From Pyxicephalus adspersus (Eukaryota; Chordata; Amphibia; Anura; Pyxicephalidae), in assembly GCF_032062135.1 (NCBI RefSeq), contig NC_092868.1:50077163-50141162 (forward strand): 64,000 nucleotides of DNA, given 5' to 3'. Within the stretch, counting starts at the first letter, position 1. Each line of letters opens with the position of its first letter. Shown piece after piece: positions 15,701 through 25,800 of the stretch. Under the pieces are notes generated by a model that was not told the DNA's origin, ran no database searches, and saw nothing but the letters and a program-made list of their open reading frames with translations. The position numbers were made by a program, and so were the translations under genes.

Positions 15701-18700
15701 AACACAGTTACCCCATGAGTACTGTTAAAGTGTCACTAAAGTTATTATTATTACATAGTATTTATATAAAGCGCGATAGATTATGCAGCGCTGTACAAAG
15801 TCCAGTGTCGCTGTACATGTCACTAGTTGTCCCTCAAAGGAGCTCACAATCTAATGTCCATAGTTATAGGTCATTAATACAGTTGAAGGTCAGTTTTCAA
15901 GGGGATGTCAATTAACCTAACTGCATGCTTTTGGAATGTGGGAGGAAACCCAAACACTGGAAGAACCTGCAAACTCCATGCAGATAGGGTCCTGGCTGGG
16001 ATTTGAACCTGGGACACAGCGCAAAAAGGCCAGAGTGCTAACCACTGAGCTACCTTCAGAATAAAAACATCAAATCTATTTTATATATTAAAAATCAATT
16101 CCATCCCCATCTCACTTTTGGGTAGGATAGCCTCGGTGAAGATGATGCTTCTCCCTAAACTTTTATACCTATTTGGGACGCTACCTGTCAGGGTCCCACC
16201 CCAGGTTCTGAAAAGACTTCAATCCGATTTTTTGCAGTTTATCTGGGCTTACAAAAGGCACAGAGTGCCTAAACACATAGTTTGTGCGCCTAGGGGAGAG
16301 GGTGGACTGGGAGGCCCAGACATTCACAAATACTATTTAGTGGCTCATCTCCGGCATGTCCTACAGTGGACATCCCCTCATCCCCCTAGTGTAGGGGTAG
16401 AGCTGGAGGCGGGGTGGATTGCTCCGGTCCATCCTAACGTCATGTTGTGGAGCTCCTCCTTATTACTGACGGAGATGGATCTGACAGCACCGATGGGGTT
16501 CACGCGGACTATTTGGAGGTCATGCAAGAACAAATTTGGCCTGGTTTCCTCAACCTCCAGATTGACTTCGATAATTTTAAATCCTCAGATCCCAGATAGC
16601 CTATCTGGCTCCATGTCAGGTCCGTGGAGGGATAGGGGCTTATTTCAAATCCGGCATGTTTTGGACCCTATTGACCGGCGATTGTTATCTTTCACTGAAC
16701 TTAGGGATAGGGTAGAGCTCCCCCGCTCATCTTTTTATGCATATCTTCAAATAAGACATTACATTATGTCCCTACAACCCACAGCCACCTTTCAGGCCCT
16801 CACTAGCTTTGAGAGGATAGCTATGGAGGGCCCCCTGTCTAAAGGTACGGTCTCAGCCATTTATCGTCTGCTCCATTCCCGTACTCAGGAAATCCCCAAA
16901 AAACATGGTTACATGCTTAAGTGGGAGGAGATACTGGGCCGGTCACTATCCCCTGAGGATTGGTCTGTTATTTGGGAGGCCGCCCATAAGAGCTCTATCT
17001 GTACCCTATACAAGGAGAATCAATATAAAATCTTACTCAGGTGGTACCATACACCGGTTGCACTACATCGTCTATTCCCTGAAGTGGACCCCTCCTGCTG
17101 GAGATGTAAGAAACATAGAGGGATGTTGGAACATATCTTTTGGTATTGCCCTCTTATTCAACCATATTGGGTACGAGTTACTGATTTAATGTCAAATGTG
17201 ATCCAACAACAGGTCCCGCTAGACCCCCTCACACATCTATTGGGTTGGCCCTCCTCAAACCTACCAAAAATATCCCGTAAATTGGTGACTCACATCCTAG
17301 TAGCGGCGCGAACACTGATCCCTACTAGATGGAGCGACCTCCATACGCGAATACAGGAGGTCCGACTTATGGAGTACCTCACAGCACTCCTTAGAAATAC
17401 GATGGAGAAATTTGAAGTGGTGTGGGAGAGCTGGGACAGTTACTATGCCTCACTATCCATCTAACTACTTTCGGCTGCTCTTCCTCTTTTTTTTATTTGA
17501 TGATGTCACAATTTGTTCTTTGTCCCTTCCTCCTCTTAATTTCCTTGTTTGTGTATGTTAATTTTATGCATCAAGCTTAGGTTTGGGTTACAGATTGTTT
17601 GTTATTCACATGCGATACAATATTGTTACTGATTGTTAACTTCCCTTTGTGTAACTTCCCCCTTTTTCTTTCTTCTGTACCTTACCCAAAAATTCTTAAT
17701 AAACATACAATTTCCAAAAAAAACAAAAAAATCAATTCCATCAGTTCAGTGTTCTCCCCAGCTACCTTTAGCCAACTGTTTTTGGGTGGTTACTGAAAAG
17801 CCGGGTGACAATACGCCGAGTACTGAGCAGTTCCTGGCTTTCCCACCTTGATGGCGGAGGCACAAGCAAGTTTCACGTCATTGGAGGTACGAGACGTCAT
17901 GAAGTTTTTGTTTCCCCAGGGAAAGCCAGCAAAGGACATTCACACTGAGATGTCACAAACACTGGGGGAGAAGTGTCCTTCCTACAGCACTGTCAAAACC
18001 TGGATGTCTCGTTTCAAGACTGGGCATTTCACCGTTGAAGATGAGCCCCGCAGTGTGCGCCCCCAACCTCAACTGACCCGGCAACCTGCGATGCTGTCCA
18101 TTAACTGATTATTGAGGACCGGCGAATATCCGTGAAAAATATAGCCCAGATACTTGACAACTCACAGGAGCGTGTTGGGTTTGTTATCACCACTATCCTA
18201 GAGATGCGCTAGCTTTCAACAAAGTGGGTGCCGAAATGTTTAAACGGTGATCAGAAGAAGGAACGAGTTGAAGCATCTAAAGCTGTTTTGGCTCATTTTG
18301 AAGCTGCACAGAACTTTTTGGCTAGGTTAGTGACTGAGGATGAAACCTGGCTCCACATCTATAATCCTGAAACCAAACAACAGTGAAAGGAATGTCGCCA
18401 CAGTGGGTCCCTGCGGCCGAAGAAGAACCAAGAAATCGGCCAAAAAAGTCATGGCGTTCGTTTTCTGGGACAAAGACAGTATGCTGTTAGTGGACTACCT
18501 ACCGCAGGGCTCTAGTATTACCGGACAGTATTATGCTAACCTCCTGGACCAGCTGAAGGAGGCAATTGGAAAGTGGAAAGTTGACCAAAGGGATCCTTTT
18601 TTTTGCACCTGGGCACACGTCCAACGTTGTGGCTGCCAAATTGAATACCCTGAGTTTCCAACTGGTCCACCATCCCCCCCTACTCACCTGACCTGGCCCC

Positions 18701-20174
18701 TCTGACTATTATCTGTTCCCAAACTTTTATTTGAACGGTCTAGAAAAGCTGCAACTAAGCTGTACCAAGTGCATCAGTGTCAGGGGGGAAAATGTTGAAT
18801 AAATGTGTTATTTCATAACTCTGGCTCTCTTCTTTCTGGGCAAAGCCAAGAACTTCTACGCACACCCTCGTACAGGGGCACTGGATCGATAGGGCATAAT
18901 AGAAAGACGATGGGAAAATGAGGATGGCCATTAGATAGGTGGAGAAAAGTATTGGGGGGCAATAGAAAGCCGAATTACAGGGGGGGTTACTGGATTCCTA
19001 TAGGAGCACTAAATGTGTCACGTTTGGCCCACAGCACTTTTTGACCAGCCAGTTACAGCATCTCCCCACCCAGCTAAAAGAGAAAAAAAAAAAAAGTTTC
19101 CCGGGAGAACTGATCGCTGATTGCTCCAACATTACCTAGAGACAGATATCCCCGCAGTAAGGCTCTGACCTCCATGCGGATCTCTTTACAAGTCTTGGCG
19201 GCCTTCTTCTGCTTTAGCGCTGTGATCGTCAGAGGCGAATGCGTATTTGGGGAAAATAATTCATACGGCGTTTCGTTTGAGTTAATGGTTAAGCCCAGGA
19301 CTTGAACGCTGCCATACAAACAAGTCACAATGCATTTTCCTGTGAATGTCAGCTTCTAAAATGAAAACAAAATACAATCAAATGTAACAAATGTTACTGG
19401 ACAATCAAACAGCACCAACACCAGCCAGGTGCACAGATATGGATACAATGTGTATAAAGATGGATATAAATTATATGGATCACCAACTGGTCTGCTTTTA
19501 CTCCCCATGACAGGTTGGGGAGGGGTGAAGCATGCTGGGATCTGTAGGCAGGCTGGGAGTGCAGCATGCTGGGATCTGTAGTCGGGCTGGGGGGTGACAT
19601 GCTGGGATCTGTAGTCGAGCTGGGGGTGCAGCATGCTGGGATCTGTAGGCAGGCTGGGGGGTGCAGCATGCTGGGATCTGTAGGCAGGCTGGGGGGTGCA
19701 GCATGCTGGGATCTGTAGGCAGGCTGGGGGGGTGCAGCATGCTGGGATCTGTAGTCAGGCTGGGGGGTGCAGCATGCTGGGATCTGTAGTCAGGCTGGGG
19801 GGTGCAGCATGCTGGGATCTGTAGGGGGGGGGGGGGATGAAGCATGCTGTGATGCTGGGATTTGTAGTCATGCTGGGGAGCCATGTTGGAACTTTTAGAG
19901 TGGTTGGGGGTCTATGCTTGTAGTCAGATTGGGGGATGGTAATGCTGTCACTGACCTGGCCTGAGCCCATTAGTAGCACACACACTCCCTCCTCGGCCAG
20001 CAATGCGATGCTCGGGGGTCTTTGGATCTTCTGGGAGGTGGCCGAGTCCTTCTCTGAGGCAGCTGCCATCTTACACTTCTCAGCCCAGACATGACGAGAC
20101 CGCAGGGCGCTTCTCTTCCAGGAGCGAACCTTCAGAACCGGCCTGGAGCGGGCAGAGAGCGGCCGCGGCTTCAT
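6780..20174 (-). CDS. nol9: nol9: polynucleotide 5'-hydroxyl-kinase NOL9, eleven coding exons, last coding exon not found
   Basis: NOL9 is a nucleolar P-loop kinase of the Clp1/Grc3 family that phosphorylates the 5'-OH of RNA during ITS2 processing of pre-rRNA. I built the exons from homology, GT/AG borders and matching phases: 19956-20174, 19136-19355, 15522-15652, 14072-14207, 12387-12483, 11469-11566, 10784-10945, 9550-9841, 9028-9139, 7534-7711 and 6780-6913. They join without a stop into 593 codons. The Walker A loop GPQNVGKST is in exon 5. Exon 6 gives LECDLGQSEFTPPGC and exon 7 ends in IVNTMGW, both close to human NOL9. The N-terminus is Arg/Lys-rich, fitting a nucleolar protein. I chose the ATG at 20174; an in-frame ATG at 20318 would add 48 residues. 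Human NOL9 continues about 54 residues past exon 11, and I could not find that terminal exon between 1 and 6779. It may lie beyond the window. Introns 1 and 2 hold a minisatellite, an L1 and a mariner remnant. Confidence 0.93.
9285..9400. repeat. Short dispersed repeat (CACCCGGCACTTTTCAGTAACCACC type), six copies
   Basis: The family is recognised by GTGTTCTCCCCAGC, TTTAGCTGGGCGCACCACC and CTTTTCAGTAACCACC. Copies or pieces are at 228-330, here (reverse), 15335-15425, 17748-17835, 19020-19080 and 21236-21310. The copies are about 60-115 bp and no transposon class is evident. Confidence 0.7.
12693..13572. mobile_element. piggyBac-type non-autonomous element with internal 97-bp tandem array
   Basis: The element is bounded by TTAA on both sides (12689-12692 and 13573-13576) and has imperfect inverted ends (CCTCCTAGCCGTTAAG against CGCTCAGGTGG). 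TTAA duplication with C/G-rich ends is typical of piggyBac. Inside, four units of about 97 bp (13060-13415) each contain a hairpin around TTTGTATTGGAT and ATCCAATACAAA. It has no coding capacity and lies in nol9 intron 4. Confidence 0.75.
15735..16065 (-). repeat. tRNA-headed SINE-like repeat in nol9 intron 2
   Basis: Read on the minus strand it starts GGTAGCTCAGTGGTTAGCAC (a pol III A box) and has GGTTCAAATCC (a B box) about 30 bases on. A conserved body with CCACATTCCAAAAGCATGC and a tail TATATAAATACTATG follow. Relatives are a head fragment at 21660-21735 and a body and tail at about 55015-55290. Confidence 0.75.
16106..17726 (+). mobile_element. 5'-truncated L1-type LINE inserted in nol9 intron 2
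   Basis: An open frame of about 448 codons (to 17464) encodes the part of L1 ORF2 downstream of the reverse transcriptase. It opens LGRIASVKMMLLPKLLYLFG and has a C-terminal C-x2-C-x8-H-x4-C cluster around CWRCKK and LEHIFWYC. The frame is open to the truncation point and has no in-frame stop, so the insertion looks fairly young. The 3' end is A-rich. A perfect 16-bp target-site duplication, AAAAATCAATTCCATC, flanks it at 16090-16105 and 17727-17742. It is opposite in strand to nol9. Confidence 0.9.
17848..18800 (+). pseudogene. Broken mariner transposase (Tc1/mariner DNA transposon)
   Basis: The first frame (17848-18108) gives a mariner-type helix-turn-helix N-terminus (EVRDVMKFLFPQGKPAKDIH, YSTVKTWMSRFKTG). 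Further pieces in other frames give IIEDRRISVKNIAQIL, then VTEDETWLHIYNPETKQQ, which carries the first catalytic Asp, and VMAFVFWDKDSMLLVDYLPQ. At least three stops and two frame changes break it, and the HDNAP block with the second Asp is not recognisable. It is inactive. It begins about 100 bases after the L1 insertion. Inverted ends were not located. Confidence 0.85.
19531..19875. repeat. Minisatellite of 33-36 bp in nol9 intron 1, each unit with a ZNF143-like motif
   Basis: Nine units contain CATGCTGGGATCTGTAG exactly, starting near 19531, 19564, 19598, 19632, 19667, 19702, 19738, 19773 and 19808. A tenth degenerate unit follows near 19843-19868. Read on the minus strand the core is CTACAGATCCCAGCATG, close to the vertebrate ZNF143/THAP11 consensus ACTACAANTCCCAGCATGC. 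The array ends about 80 bases inside intron 1 from the exon 1 donor, close to the presumed nol9 promoter. Confidence 0.9.
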
Positions 20175-22853
20175 AGCTCGCAGTCTGTGTAGAATACAGG
20201 CGCCACTCCGTCGAGCCTTCTCTGGGGCCAAAAATGACTTTCCCTTTGTGACTTGACACCAATAGGTCGCAACCAGAATTATGCGAATTCTCCCAGGGAC
20301 ATTCACTGTTTGTCCCACTACTCCTGTACGTCACTAAGCTCCTCCCCTCCATGTTAGCGGCGGGACGCACAGAACAGTAGATTTAGGTCACATGACCATG
20401 AGATGCTGACACTATATAAGAGGACTTGTCATTATCTTTACAATTTACAGCAGTATCAATTCTGAATAAAACTTCACTTATTATTATCACAATAACCCTA
20501 TAGGATTGAAAAAAGGAACTAGTAGAATACTTACCAGTTCTTTTGCTGCATGTTCCCCTCTGGACGTTATGGTTTCGCCCACAGGTGGTATAGATCATTG
20601 GGAGGAATGGGAGGAACCAAAGCATTCAGTGGGGGGAGACGCTTTATAACACCTGAAAATGACAGCTGCTGCTGTATTGGGAGGTCTTCCTCTTTATAAC
20701 GGGGGCCATGTTCACATTTTTTATTCCAAAGTACAGGGCCGATTTAAATAGCTATAATTAAAGGCAGTCCAGTGACTTTGCCTAGGCTGTGATAATGTCA
20801 TCTCTCTGCTGCATTCAGAAGGAAGCATTTCCTCAGTCTCCCCTCCTTCCGTTTCCGGACTGCAACATTATATCTTTATATCAAGTCACACGATCAGAGC
20901 AGTATAAATATTATTTATTTAAAGAGTGGAATTATAAAGTAAACTTACCTACCCGTGCCCAGGTATTTAACTAAAATCGCTGGTGCCATTGTCCTCACCT
21001 GGTCTACTTTCTGATTCCAGGTCTTCATTGTGATTGGCCAGGCAAGAAATGGCATTCATGTGATTGGGAGTTCATTCCTTCTCTGCTGGGATTGTACACA
21101 GAGGTGCACCTTCGCAGACTGATTGGGAGGCCTGCGGCCTCCTGGTATACATACGTCACATATCCCAGGGGGCTGCGTATGCCTCCCTCAGCGTATGCTT
21201 GATCTCTTGCATGCACAGAAGGGGTTTTTTTATAACAGTGTTATCTAAGCCGCATTTAGCTGGGCACACCACCCGGCTTAAACAAATTTCTGAGTTTAAC
21301 ACTGTATAATGTAAAAAAAACACATGCACAGATTAGCAAATTTGTTTTTTACAGGAAATTGCGTCATTGGATCTCACATCTGCATAGTGTAAAATCCGGG
21401 TGGCGTAAAAATCCTGGAAGATGGTGGCCCCACTGTCCAGAAAGAAGAACAAAGATGTCACAGACCTGAACCAACCGGACCAGCGGTCACCAACTGGTGG
21501 TCTGCAAGAAAATTTTGGTGGTCTGCTGCTCTGGCTGGTGCACCGCGCTGAGGGGATGCATCAAGCAGAGGAGCGGACCATGTCCCCCGTCCCTGGGCAC
21601 AACCCGCCCACTCTCCCATCATAAGCTCAGACCTGCAATGGAAAGTGAGTGGGGTATGCCATCATGACATCACTATGGGAATCCCAGTGCTGCAAAAACC
21701 AGAGTGCTAACCACTGAGCCACCGTGCTACCCAAGTGGTAATTCTGCATATGCAGGCTAGTTTGTTTTATTGCAGCAGAGACATGGCCTGTCTCTTCCAC
21801 AATAAATATTCTGCCTGCTTGCAATTTTTTATCTGCAGCCACCACATTTGAGAACTCGAATTCTGCCATCTACGACATTAGATCCTTTTTAATTTACGAT
21901 TTCCTGTTTGGGAATACGGTGGTACCTCGGTATAGGTCTGCTTTGGAATAAGTCCTGTTTGGACATGAAAAATCTTGCTTGGTGTACAACCTTTGTGCTA
22001 GAACTTGTATGGGTCAAAATGAGCCATAACACTGCGCGCTACCCTTATTTACCTCCATCGAGACAAAGCCACGACTGCCCACCAGCGTCAGTACGCCAGT
22101 TGCCACCATTCAGTAAATATAACTCTCTGTGAATTACCATCATCCCCTCCTCCTCCCTTCTCAGCACCATCCTAGTAGGCGCTCGACTCTTCTCAGCAAG
22201 GTAAAGTGAGGTTAAACTTTTTTTATTATTATTTACTTCATCTAATTTATTTTGCATTTATGTACTGTAGTATTAAGCAGTGTTTAAATAATTCTATACA
22301 ACCCCATCAATGTATAATATGCCAATACCTATAAGATTTTTTTTAAAGGGAACGGATTAATCATTTTCCTTTTATTTCTTAGGGGAAAAATTTGTTTGGT
22401 ATGAGTCCAAGGATCTGGAACGGATTAAGGACTTATACCAAGGTACCACTGTACATCTATGTTAGTACTTTTGTATACGTCTTTGTAGCACATTACAGCA
22501 CACCTGTGTAGTTCGGCACCATTTGAATACGGATTTTGTCCGCTCTGCCGTCAAACGCTTTGACTCTTTTAGCCTTTGATCCGAGCAGAGATTAAACGAC
22601 CATTAGGCACCCTGGTATTTGAATACCATTAGTATCGCACTTTAAATTTCCCCCTTTTGGAAATCCTCTGGTTGCTACAACAGGTGGAGATCTTCCCATA
22701 TACAAATCGCTTTGTACGCTGATCCTGTGGGAGGGGGCACTGGATGTATTTACCTAGCAGACGGTCACCTGTGTAAAACAAACACCTCTAATAATAGAGC
22801 GCGCTCCGCATTTTTCGGTTTCCTCGCTTGGTCAACCATCATCCTTCTCAGCT
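20175..22853. other. Intergenic region between nol9 and T1R copy A
   Basis: The divergent upstream space is about 2.7 kb. It must contain the nol9 promoter (GC-richer just above 20174, for example GTTAGCGGCGGGACGC near 20353 on the plus strand) and that of T1R copy A. It also holds a SINE-head fragment (21660-21735) and the Tigger-like MITE (21917-22451). No further gene is seen. Confidence 0.6.
21917..22451. mobile_element. Tc1/mariner (Tigger-like) MITE
   Basis: The inverted ends CGGTGGTACCTCGGTATA and TTATACCAAGGTACCACTG are flanked by TA on both sides (21915-21916 and 22452-22453). At 535 bp without a transposase frame it is non-autonomous. It lies upstream of T1R copy A. Confidence 0.8.
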
Positions 22854-25800
22854 ATGGTCGCAGCATTGGAGTTGGATTGTCTGGTGATTTTTCTTCTCCA
22901 CCTCAGTGGGGTGCTGGGCTGCCAAAACTTCCAATACAAAACAGAATTTAGCATCCCCGGAGATTACATTATAGGGGGGCTGTTCCCTATCCATAAAGCG
23001 GATACCTCGCAATTTTCACTGCTGCGGCTTGACTACTGTGACGGGTGAGAAGCCAGGTGTCGTAAAGCAAACCTGACGTGCTGCAAACATGGACGAGGCT
23101 GCCATTGGGCATTGCTCATTGGTGTTCATGGTGAACCAGTAACCTCACTGACTAAGAACAAGTAGGCTAAAAGAAACTTTTGACTGTTCTATTCTCACAT
23201 GGTGATCTGTATACTTGTTCTGGTTGGTGAAACTTGGTATGAGCCAGCAGGATTGCAACAAATGGCAGCCCCTGTGTTTATCTCACGACAGCAATATTTT
23301 GAAGGGTCAGTCCCAAACAAATTTTAAGTGATGTGTAAATGTTAGTGGTTCTGTGTATTTCTTAAAGGGACACGGTCTTGACAGATCAATGGAGGGTGCC
23401 ATTACCGGCAGGTGGTCAGTTCTGATCCTGCTGGGGAGATCTCACTACCGGGACTTGGCTCCCTCTTATACTGGTTTGGGGGTTTACCTGGGTAAAATAT
23501 ATGAATCATAAGGTGTATCGGTGATTCTGGTTGCCTCTCTGGTATGCTCATCACCTGCCTTTACCTCTTTTGGAGTCAATGTTAATAATAACCATGATGG
23601 CCAGATGACCAATATTTTTAGATTTCAGCAATGGCAGGCTCCATGTTTTTTTTCCAGACTTGGTTCCTTAAAGCACAGACCTACGCAAACTATTATTCAA
23701 GACAGACGTTCTTCACCCATTTGTGTTGGGGTCACCGGCGACCTTATAAATACATGATTTCCATTGGAGGGGGCTGCGTGAGATCTGAATCCTTATGCAT
23801 AGAAAAATCAGCCAAGCTGGGAATGGCTGCTTACAGGGAAAATGCTGCTATAAAATATAGGTTTTTAATATATTTTATAGATATTAAAGATTTATATTAT
23901 ATATAGGGTTAGGAGTAAAATTATCAATCCTACCTAATATATAGTAGTTTTTGCCACCCCAATTTTATGGAATGCAAAAATAAAGATAGAGAAGCAGCTG
24001 GGTTTTTTTGGCAATAGAAAATTATATTGTGATCAATTCAAAAACAACAATTAGTGATTTTTCTAAAACAGGTGCAAGTGGTCCTCCATATTGTTACTTC
24101 ATGGGGTAAACAGACTGATTAGCTATACATATTGGATGCCTAAATATATGGAATAATGGTCAAGTTAAACATCTCTTTACCCGACGCGTTTCACCATGCG
24201 GCTTCCTCAGGGGATTGGTTGAGACTGTTATCACTTGTGATTGTGTCTTATGAATGGACGTTCTTGCTGAGTCTGTTGCTGGGGGATGCTCAAGTGAAAA
24301 TAGCAGCAAGAGGGCCTCCTATTAAGGACATCCGCTCATAATAAGTTGCAATCCTTTTTGATCGACAAGTGATAACCGTTTCAACTGATTCCCTCTGGAA
24401 GCCGCACGACGAAACGCGTTGGGTCGAGAGACGTTTAATTTGACATTTATTCCATATATTCACTTCAACTGTTGGATATATATCACTAATTGTTGTTGTT
24501 GAATTGATCACAATAAAATTTTCTATTGCCAAAAAAAACCCAGCTTCTTCTTTATCTTTATTTTTTCTTTATATTATATATAAATGCATACTTAGTCCTA
24601 TGTCAGCACCTAAACAAGCAGCCCACCATGGATGATTTCTGGAAAGGGCGCAGACCTTCGCTCAGACCTTAGCTCTCCGGTCTAAGTAATTTATTTTCCA
24701 AACATATCCCATCAGAGGAAAAAGCTGAACTCTTTCCTAAAGAGCATCTTTAAATCTCTTTATCATTTTTTCATTTGTTTAAGACCATCAGCATATAGCA
24801 ACGTTGAAACTCTTTTTAATTTAATAAATTCCAGGGCGTTAATCCAAGTTTTTAGGAAATATTGGCTGCCATTTCTATATTTATGATGCTTTATTACAAT
24901 CCTGTTTGTTTTTTGCACGTTAAACGTTATCATTCATTTTTTTTTTCATTTTCAGAACCACTTTTAATACCCAGGGGTATCACTTATTCCAGACAACAAG
25001 GATGGCCATAGAGGAGATCAATAACTCCAGCACACTGCTCCCCAATGTTACCCTGGGCTATGACTTATATGACACGTGCTCTGACACCACGAACATATAT
25101 GGAGTTCTGCGGAACCTCTACCAATGCGACAAGCAGTATTTAAAAATGCAGAACAACTTCACCAACTTCCAGACAAAAGCCATCGCTCTGGTTGGTCCAT
25201 CCAGCAGTAGCTTTGCTTTTGTTGCAGCCAGTATTTTGGGCAAGTTTCTTGTTCCCCTGGTAAGATTCATTTATTATTTTCCCCATGCTGTAATGATAAT
25301 ATAAAGATTTTACAAAATTGCTAATATTATTTTATAGCACAAAAATCATAACCCTATGATATCAGGAAAATACGTCACCTAAGCTATACGGATGAACGTT
25401 TTTTGCCACCTCCCTAGTGAAGGGTGATGTTATTGTTATATCATTCAAGTATATTTTATGTACTTTCAACCTTTTGGCAAGGGCGCTGTTTGTTCCACAA
25501 CAGGCTGTGGCTCTACACACAAAGACAGCTTACTAATGGTTTTTAATATTGGATTTTAGTAATGGGCATGATTTCATTAATTATTTGTGGAGGGGCTCAA
25601 GTGTTCTTCACAGATCCCCAACCTCAATCATACCAAACACAATTGTCATAATTTGGCAGATTCTCTCATCCAATATTATAACCTGAGCTTACAAAAACTC
25701 ACTTGTGCGGTCAGGAAACTCATTACTGCATACACACTCCAAAATCTTGTAACTGTAGGACAAAAAATGGGGACCAACAACAGTGAACTGAAAGTATGGT

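Noticed and set aside
19356..19884. Three minus-strand ORFs with repeating YRSQHAAPP-like peptides
   Set aside because: They translate the intron 1 minisatellite of nol9.
20383..20625. 80-codon minus-strand ORF above nol9 as an extra upstream exon
   Set aside because: It shows no homology to NOL9, and exon 1 already contains a good start in a basic N-terminus.
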